Assembly (NCBI RefSeq): GCF_029338555.1
Contig: NZ_CP119989.1
Location: 124,001 to 188,000, forward strand
DNA from: Halobaculum marinum
Lineage (GTDB): Archaea > Halobacteriota > Halobacteria > Halobacteriales > Haloferacaceae
Reading direction: 5' to 3'
DNA length: 64,000 nucleotides
Each line of letters starts with the position of its first letter. Within the stretch, counting starts at the first letter, position 1. A program made the position numbers and the translations under genes. Under the pieces are notes generated by a model that saw only the letters and a list, made by a program, of their open reading frames with translations, ran no database searches and had not been told where the DNA came from. Shown in pieces: positions 58,985 to 64,000 of the stretch.

Positions 58985-60364
58985 TCAGAACGTCTCGAGG
59001 TACTGGTCGAGCTCCCACTGGGAGACGTCGATCCGGTACTCGTCGTACTCGGTCTTCTTCGCCTCGATGAACTTCTCGGCGACGTGGTCGCCGAGTGCCT
59101 CCTTCACGAGCTCGTCTTCCTCGAGTTCGGCGATTGCCTCGCCGAGGTTCGACGGCAGCGTCTCGATGCCGTACTCCTCGCGCTTGGCCTCGTCGAACTC
59201 GTAGATGTTCTCGCGGACCGGGTCGTCACAGTCCAGTTCCTTCTCGATGCCGTCGAGACCGGCGTGGATGAGCGCCGCGAACGCGAGGTACGGGTTACAC
59301 GACGGGTCGGGGAAGCGCGCCTCGATGCGCGAGGCCGCCGGCACGCGCGCGGCCGGCTTGCGGATGAGCGCCGAGCGGTTGCGGTCGGACCACGCGACGT
59401 ACACGGGTGCCTCGTAGCCGGGGACGAGCCGCTTGTAGGAGTTCACGGTCGGGTTCGTCACGGCCGCGATAGCGGGCGCGTGCTCGAGGATCCCGGCGGT
59501 GAACTGCTTGGCCTCCTCGCTGAGGTTGAACTCGTCGTCGTCGTCGTGGAACGCGTTCTCGCCGTCCTCGGTGAACAGCGAGATGTGGGTGTGCATGCCC
59601 GACCCGTTGATGCGCGGGATCGGCTTGGGCATGAACGTCGCGTGGAGGTCGTGCTGGGCGGCGATGGCGCGCACGACCGTGCGGAAGGTCCCGACGTTGT
59701 CGGCGGTCGTGAGGGCGTCGTCGTACTCGAAGTTGATCTCGTGTTGGCCCTCGGCGACCTCGTGGTGGGACGCCTCGATCTCGAAGCCCATGTCCTCGAG
59801 GCCATAGATGATGTCACGACGGACGTCCGACGCGAGGTCCTTCGGCGCGAGGTCGAAGTAGCCACCGGCGTCGTTCGTCTTCGTCGTCGCGCGGCCCTCC
59901 TCGTCGTGCTCGAACAGGAAGAACTCCGGTTCGGGGGCGGCGTTGACCTCGAAGCCCATGTCGCTGGCGCGCTCCAGCGCGGACTTCAGGACGCCGCGGG
60001 GGTCGCCCTCGAACGGCTCGCCCGTCGAGGTGTCGATCACGTCGCAGATGAGGCGAGCGGCGCCGCCTTCCTGTCCCTCGCGGGTCCGCCACGGGAGCAC
60101 GGCGAACGTCTCGGGGTCCGGCTTGAGCCGCATGTCGGACTCCTGGATGCGAACGAAGCCGTCGATGGAGGAGCCGTCGAAGTAGATGCCCTCGGTGAAC
60201 GCCTTCTCGGCCTGCGTCGCCGGGACTGAGACGTTCTTGACCGTCCCGAGGATGTCGGTGAACTGGAGCCGGAGGAAGTCGATCCCCTTGTCTTCAATCT
60301 CGTCGAGGACGTTCTGTTCCACCGCGCTCAGCCCGCCGTCGGGTTTGGTGTTTCCGTCCGTCAT
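58985..60364 (-). CDS. glnA: Glutamine synthetase
   Basis: This 459-residue type I glutamine synthetase condenses glutamate and ammonia with ATP. Seen: the N-terminal beta-grasp [19 protein letters not shown], the Asp-loop region [10 protein letters not shown], the metal-site [28 protein letters not shown], the glutamate-binding [12 protein letters not shown], and the C-terminal [10 protein letters not shown] arginine loop. Adenylylation-site context is not the bacterial one. It shares a divergent promoter with an Lrp regulator, which probably controls it. Confidence 0.96.
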   Translation of the reverse strand: MTDGNTKPDGGLSAVEQNVLDEIEDKGIDFLRLQFTDILGTVKNVSVPATQAEKAFTEGIYFDGSSIDGFVRIQESDMRLKPDPETFAVLPWRTREGQEGGAARLICDVIDTSTGEPFEGDPRGVLKSALERASDMGFEVNAAPEPEFFLFEHDEEGRATTKTNDAGGYFDLAPKDLASDVRRDIIYGLEDMGFEIEASHHEVAEGQHEINFEYDDALTTADNVGTFRTVVRAIAAQHDLHATFMPKPIPRINGSGMHTHISLFTEDGENAFHDDDDEFNLSEEAKQFTAGILEHAPAIAAVTNPTVNSYKRLVPGYEAPVYVAWSDRNRSALIRKPAARVPAASRIEARFPDPSCNPYLAFAALIHAGLDGIEKELDCDDPVRENIYEFDEAKREEYGIETLPSNLGEAIAELEEDELVKEALGDHVAEKFIEAKKTEYDEYRIDVSQWELDQYLETF

Positions 60365-60394
60365 GTTGTGGACGTTCGACTACACACACTCCGG

Positions 60395-60402
60395 GTATAT
60401 AG
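60395..60402 (-). promoter_or_regulatory. TATA box of glnA
   Basis: Minus-strand CTATATAC lies about 31-38 bases before the glnA ATG, giving a very short leader. It is the best TATA match in this region. Confidence 0.55.
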
Positions 60403-60460
60403 ACGTTGACGGTAAGTGCAATTTCCCCTCATGGGTCGGCGGACTGGACATCCGTCAAAT

Positions 60461-60468
60461 TCTAAACC
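60461..60468 (+). promoter_or_regulatory. TATA box of lrp
   Basis: TCTAAACC is centred about 27 bases before the lrp ATG at 60491, giving a leaderless transcript. The gap between the glnA and lrp promoters (about 60 bases) could hold an Lrp operator. Confidence 0.4.
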
Positions 60469-60490
60469 CCGGGGGACGTGGTCGAGTGTA

Positions 60491-60949
60491 ATGACGTACG
60501 AAAATCTCGATGCCAGGCTCGTCAACGCGCTGCTCGGAAACGGTCGCGCCAGCCTCCGCTCGCTGGGCGAGGATCTCGACGTGTCGGTGACGACCGTCTC
60601 GAACCACCTCCGCGACCTCGAAGACGAGGGCGTCATCGAAGGGTACACACCGCGGGTGAACTACGACCGACTCGGCTACGACGTGACCGCCATCGTCCAA
60701 CTCAAGGTCGAGGGGAGCGCGCTGCCGGACATCGTCGACCGACTCCGCGAACAACAGCAGATGACCTCCGTCTACGAGGTCACCGGCGACTACGACGTCA
60801 TCGCGATCGGCAAGTTCCACGACACCGACGAGATGAACGAGGGGATCAAGGGGCTGCTCGCCGACCAGGACATCCGCGAGACGAACACCTCGGTCGTGCT
60901 CAACACCGTCGTCGAGAACGGGCAGTTCGAACTGGACGTCGAGGAGTGA
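60491..60949 (+). CDS. lrp: Lrp/AsnC-family transcriptional regulator
   Basis: This 152-residue protein has an N-terminal winged helix ([20 protein letters not shown], then [19 protein letters not shown]) and a C-terminal RAM effector domain ([36 protein letters not shown]). It usually binds amino acids and forms dimers to octamers. Divergent from glnA, so autoregulation and control of nitrogen assimilation are likely. ATG 60491 fits both the domain start and promoter spacing. Confidence 0.93.
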   Translation: MTYENLDARLVNALLGNGRASLRSLGEDLDVSVTTVSNHLRDLEDEGVIEGYTPRVNYDRLGYDVTAIVQLKVEGSALPDIVDRLREQQQMTSVYEVTGDYDVIAIGKFHDTDEMNEGIKGLLADQDIRETNTSVVLNTVVENGQFELDVEE

Positions 60950-60997
60950 CTGCGTCGCGTCGGTAGGGAGTGAGTCGGGCGAGGACTGTCCGCCGAG

Positions 60998-61150
60998 TCA
61001 GACCATGAACTCGGTGACGTCGTCCATGTCCGTCCGACAGAACGGACAACGGTACCGGGTCGAGAAGCCGCCGGACTGGGCCGTCGTCTTCGCCTCAAGT
61101 TCGTGCATTCCGATGTGACGGCCGCAGTCGGGACAGTTCACCTTGGGCAC
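60998..61150 (-). CDS. Small two-CxxC zinc-ribbon protein
   Basis: This 50-residue protein is VPKVNCPDCGRHIGMHELEA followed by a second knuckle in YRCPFCRTDMDDV; the two Cys-x2-Cys pairs form a zinc ribbon. The start is the GTG at 61150: a TATA box sits 25 bases upstream, so the longer frame (from 61189) begins before the promoter. Members of this size are common in haloarchaea and mostly uncharacterised. Confidence 0.8.
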   Translation of the reverse strand: MPKVNCPDCGRHIGMHELEAKTTAQSGGFSTRYRCPFCRTDMDDVTEFMV

Positions 61151-61511
61151 GTGTGAGAGCCACGACCACACAGGCTTAAATCCTAACACCGGGGTGTGGA
61201 GAGAAAGATATTAGTGCATGCACTTCCGTGAAGATTTGCGATCCGATGGCTTCGAGGTCCCTACACGTCGGTATCGGCAGTGAGTGAGACTGTTCCACAC
61301 AGTAACGGTCGGGTGGTGCTTCGAGCGATCCCCAGGGTTTCGACTGGAGAGTCGGGTCGGAGAACGGGCCGTTGTTGGCGCCGCGGGCGTCGCGGCGGGT
61401 TCCCGAGGGGTCGTTAGATCGCCTCAGTACGTTCGGTTCAGGCCTCGTGGTCGTCGTGGGCGGCTCGGCCCTCCGGACCTCGCCGCCGTACTGTCGAGGC
61501 GCTCACTCCGT
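61151..61511. other. 361-base intergenic region with a 12-bp palindrome
   Basis: No gene is seen. A perfect 12-base palindrome, AGTGCATGCACT, is at 61213-61224, directly after a TATA-like AAGATATTA (61205-61213). The rest is GC-rich with no repeat or open frame of interest. Confidence 0.5.
61174..61181 (-). promoter_or_regulatory. TATA box of the small zinc-ribbon gene
   Basis: Minus-strand GGATTTAAG is centred about 27 bases before the GTG at 61150, fixing that start as leaderless. Confidence 0.55.
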
Positions 61512-62597
61512 TCACGCCTCGCGGTCCTCGAACACGAACGTCCCATCCTCCTGCACGACCTCGCCGTCCAGTTCGATCACGGAGTCCTCGCTCATGTCGA
61601 CGATCATGTCGACGTGCTCGGCGGACTCGTTGACCTCGTTACCCTCGCCGACCGTCTCGGGATAGGCGGCGCCGACGGCCATGTGGACCGTGTCGCCCAT
61701 CTTCTCGTCGAACAGCATGTTGTAGGTGAACTGGTCGATGGCGCGGTTCATCCCGATCCCGAGTTCGCCGAGGTAGCGGGCGTTCTCGTCGGTGTTGAAC
61801 ACGCCTTCGAGCACGTCCTCGTTGCGCTCGGCGGAGAACTCCTCGACGCGACCGTCCTCGAACGTGAGACGGACGCCCTCGATCTCGCGGCCCTGCCGGT
61901 ACAGCGGCATGTCGAAGTAGACGGTGCCGTTCACGCTGTCTTTCACCGGCGCGGTGAACACCTCGCCACCGGGGAGGTTCGCCTTCCCGTCGTCGTTGAG
62001 CGCGGAGTTGCCCGCGATGGACATCGTGAGGTCAGTCTCCTCGCCCGACTTGATGCGGACCTCGTCGGCCACGTTCAGGCGGTCGACCATCTCCTGCTGG
62101 AACTCCGCCTGCGCCTCCCAGTCGAGGCTGACGGCGTCGTACACGAAGTTCTCGTACTCCTCGGTGCTCATCCCGGCCAACTGGGCGCGGCCCTCGGTCG
62201 GGAACTGGGTGAGACACCACGTCTTCGAGAGGCGTTCCTGCTGGACGGGGCGGGTGGCGCGGTTGTAGGCGGCGGTCGTCTCGGGGTCGACGTCGACCTT
62301 CTCGGAGACGTTGCCGCCGCCGCGGGCGATGACGAACGCGTCCGTCTCCTCGAACAGCGCGAGTTTGTGCTCGGGGAGTTCGAAGTCCTCCTCGCGGGCG
62401 CGCAGGTACGCGCGGTCGGCGCGCGTCGAGTTGTTCAGGTAGACGGGGTTGGCGCCGATGTCGCCGGCGTACTCGTGGAGGGCGACCGCGAGGTCCTCTG
62501 CCTCGGCGGGGAGGTGGATGACGAGGTTGTCGCCCGCCTCCAACTCGATGGAGTGCTCGACGATGGTCTCGGCGTGCTCGCGGATGCGTGGGTCCAT
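61512..62597 (-). CDS. M29-family aminopeptidase
   Basis: This 361-residue metallo-aminopeptidase of the thermophilic/AmpS type has an N-terminal Rossmann-like half (AETIVEHSIELEAGDNLVIH) and a C-terminal metal half with GGEVFTAPVKDSVNGTVYFD, VFNTDENARYLGELGIGMN, and GDTVHMAVGAAYPETVG, carrying the Glu/His/Asp metal ligands of the family. It removes N-terminal residues from peptides. Monocistronic by context. Start ATG 62597. Confidence 0.9.
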   Translation of the reverse strand: MDPRIREHAETIVEHSIELEAGDNLVIHLPAEAEDLAVALHEYAGDIGANPVYLNNSTRADRAYLRAREEDFELPEHKLALFEETDAFVIARGGGNVSEKVDVDPETTAAYNRATRPVQQERLSKTWCLTQFPTEGRAQLAGMSTEEYENFVYDAVSLDWEAQAEFQQEMVDRLNVADEVRIKSGEETDLTMSIAGNSALNDDGKANLPGGEVFTAPVKDSVNGTVYFDMPLYRQGREIEGVRLTFEDGRVEEFSAERNEDVLEGVFNTDENARYLGELGIGMNRAIDQFTYNMLFDEKMGDTVHMAVGAAYPETVGEGNEVNESAEHVDMIVDMSEDSVIELDGEVVQEDGTFVFEDREA

Positions 62598-62651
62598 GTG
62601 CGGCGCTTGCGGCGCGGGCGAGTAGGGGTTTCGGTCGCGACCGGTCGGGCG

Positions 62652-62939
62652 CTACGGCCCGCCGTAGCCCTGCTCGGTCGCCCACTCGCGGAGGCTGGCG
62701 TACACGTCCTCGCGGTCCTCGCGGTCACCCGACGCGAGCACGGTGTATCGCTCGGCCTCGCGGTCCTCGACGACCGCGAACGACTTCGTCTCGGTCGTGA
62801 TCAGCATCGCCGGCACCACTTCGGTGCCCGACCGCTTCGCGATCACCTCGTGGTGCGCCTCGACGATCCGCTCGGACTCGGTGAGGCCGCGCACCTGCGC
62901 CGCCGCCATCGGGTACGGGAGGGCGTCGATCAGCGCCAC
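62652..62939 (-). CDS. Small haloarchaeal protein downstream of alaS
   Basis: This 95-residue protein starts with GTG 62939 (VALIDALPYPMAAAQVRGLT), four bases after the alaS stop codon, so it is co-transcribed with alaS. SERIVEAHHEVIAKRSGTEVV and LITTETKSFAVVEDREAERYT give a small alpha/beta fold. No motif is recognised. Upstream frame codons are antisense/alaS and not used. Confidence 0.68.
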   Translation of the reverse strand: MALIDALPYPMAAAQVRGLTESERIVEAHHEVIAKRSGTEVVPAMLITTETKSFAVVEDREAERYTVLASGDREDREDVYASLREWATEQGYGGP

Positions 62940-62943
62940 CGCC

Positions 62944-64000
62944 CTACGCCTCCAGTTTCTGTCGGAGGACGTCCGGCGCCGCCTCGAGCGCCTCGTCGAG
63001 CGCGTCCACGTCGGGGCCGCCGCCCTGCGCGAAGTCCGGCGGGCCGCCACCGCCACCGCCGACGCGACCCGCGAGGTCGCCGACGACCTCGCCGGCGTTG
63101 ATGCCGACGCCGTCGGGGACGCCGACGACGAAGGTGGCCGCGCCACCCTCGCCACTCCCGAGCACGGCGATGCGACCGTCCTCGACGTGGGCGTTGGCGG
63201 TCGCGCGGAGTTCGTCGCTGTCGGCGTCCATCCGTTGGACGACAGCGACGGCGTCGCCGATTTCGACCTCCTCGCCACCCGCGGCGGCGCGCAGTTCCGC
63301 CAACTCTTCCTTCAGGCGGTCGATGGTCTTGCCGCGCTGCTTCCACTCGGTGAAGAAGCGCTCGGCGGTCTCGGGCACCTCCTGGGCGTCGACCGACAGC
63401 ACGTCCGCGGCGTCGTACAGCGCGTCCTCGGTGCGGTGGGTGGCGTCGATTGCCGCCTCGCCCGCCGCGAACACGAGGCGCTCCACGCCGTCCTGGACAG
63501 GCTCGGCCTTCAGGAGCTTGATCGTCCCGATGTCGCCCGTCCGAGCGACGTGGGTGCCACCGCACGCCTGCACGTCGTCGCCGACGCGGATGAGGCGAAT
63601 CTGCTCGCCCGGCGGGATGCCGCCCTGGTACAGGTCGAAGCCGTGTTCGGACTCCGCCTCGTGGCGGTCGGGCCACTCCTGTTTCACCGGGAGGTTCCGG
63701 CGGACGAGGTCGTTGGCGACGCGCTCGATCTCTTTCACCTGCTCGCGGCTCACGCGGTCGTAGTGGGCCACGTCGAGGCGCGACGACTGGAGCCCCTTCT
63801 GGGCGCCCGCCTGTCGGATGTGGTCGCCGAGCACCTGCCGGGCCGCGTAGCCGACGATGTGGGTCGCCGTGTGGTGGCGCATCAGGCGGCGCCGGCGCTC
63901 GGCGTCGACCTGCCCACGGACGAACTCGCCCTTGCCGGGGTCTTCGTCGGTGTGGTGGAGCACCACGTCGCCCGAGAGCTGGACGTCCTCGACCTCGACG
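62944..64000 (-). CDS. alaS: Alanyl-tRNA synthetase, C-terminal part (5' end beyond window)
   Basis: The frame is open from the window edge with no start, so only the C-terminal part is present. It contains the editing/zinc domain with [13 protein letters not shown] and [12 protein letters not shown] (HxxxH...CxxxH ligands), [16 protein letters not shown] and a C-terminal Gly-rich DHHA1-like domain ([20 protein letters not shown]). This is AlaRS of archaeal type. The editing domain removes Ser or Gly mischarged onto tRNA-Ala. A small gene follows 4 bases after the stop. Confidence 0.94.
   Translation of the reverse strand, partial: VEVEDVQLSGDVVLHHTDEDPGKGEFVRGQVDAERRRRLMRHHTATHIVGYAARQVLGDHIRQAGAQKGLQSSRLDVAHYDRVSREQVKEIERVANDLVRRNLPVKQEWPDRHEAESEHGFDLYQGGIPPGEQIRLIRVGDDVQACGGTHVARTGDIGTIKLLKAEPVQDGVERLVFAAGEAAIDATHRTEDALYDAADVLSVDAQEVPETAERFFTEWKQRGKTIDRLKEELAELRAAAGGEEVEIGDAVAVVQRMDADSDELRATANAHVEDGRIAVLGSGEGGAATFVVGVPDGVGINAGEVVGDLAGRVGGGGGGPPDFAQGGGPDVDALDEALEAAPDVLRQKLEA

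Noticed and set aside
61151-61189. Longer start of the zinc-ribbon gene (MLGFKPVWSWLSH)
   Set aside because: It would begin upstream of the TATA box that fits the GTG at 61150.

Overview
The window is a very GC-rich stretch of a haloarchaeal (class Halobacteria) chromosome. The evidence is the Asp/Glu-heavy proteome, an archaeal replication and transcription gene set (MCM helicase, RPA, TFB, Trm1, an AlaRS fragment), leaderless promoters with a TATA box about 25-28 nt before the start codon, Tat-type lipoprotein export and several haloarchaea-only protein families. I cannot assign a genus from sequence alone. The gene order (alaS, glnA/lrp, trm1, rpa, mcm, a MinD homologue, an HVO_0234-type protein, prs) looks like conserved haloarchaeal core chromosome rather than a plasmid or provirus.

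Layout. 1-7.1 kb: Rieske protein, small conserved genes, initiator tRNA-Met, and a GT2 glycosyltransferase/GtrA pair divergent from a large DUF2298 membrane protein. 7.2-12.3 kb: a complete branched-chain-amino-acid-type ABC transporter operon (K-H-M-G-F). 12.4-17.4 kb: proline dehydrogenase, an HTH regulator, an aldehyde dehydrogenase (probably P5C dehydrogenase), and a thiolase paired with a zinc-ribbon/OB-fold protein. 17.5-24.7 kb: beta-propeller protein, PRPP synthase, then HPr/Enzyme I converging on dhaKLM, which together make a phosphoenolpyruvate-driven dihydroxyacetone kinase. 24.9-31.4 kb: HIT protein, an unusual ParA-like protein with a degenerate P-loop, an HTH-like protein, TFB, and an unexplained operon of a MinD-type ATPase with three uncharacterised haloarchaeal proteins. 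31.4-35 kb: mcm interrupted by a 471-residue intein at its Walker A motif.

35-41 kb: an operon of a selenium-binding-protein/methanethiol-oxidase homologue, a [2Fe-2S] ferredoxin and a ZIP-like membrane protein; a lower-GC PD-(D/E)XK endonuclease-like gene beside tRNA-Pro; an SLC13 permease. 41-48 kb: a Ski2-like helicase, the rpa1-rpap1 operon, a ribbon-helix-helix protein, a HalOD1 protein and tRNA-His. 48-54 kb: response regulator, site-2 protease with CBS domains, cupin, sugar-nucleotide pyrophosphorylase, SDR, Tfx regulator, TRAM protein. 54.3-54.5 kb: a 72-bp tandem repeat. 54.7-64 kb: SWIM-finger protein, trm1, YihY, PAP2 phosphatase, glnA divergent from lrp, a zinc ribbon, an M29 aminopeptidase, and the C-terminal part of alaS running off the end.

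The least explained parts are the MinD operon (28.3-31.0 kb), the P-loop-less ParA homologue (25.9-26.7 kb), the three-gene SBP56/ferredoxin/ZIP-like operon (35.1-37.5 kb), the tandem endonuclease with a decayed second copy (37.6-38.4 kb) and the 72-bp repeat array. I saw no CRISPR array, insertion sequence, rRNA or classical defence island.
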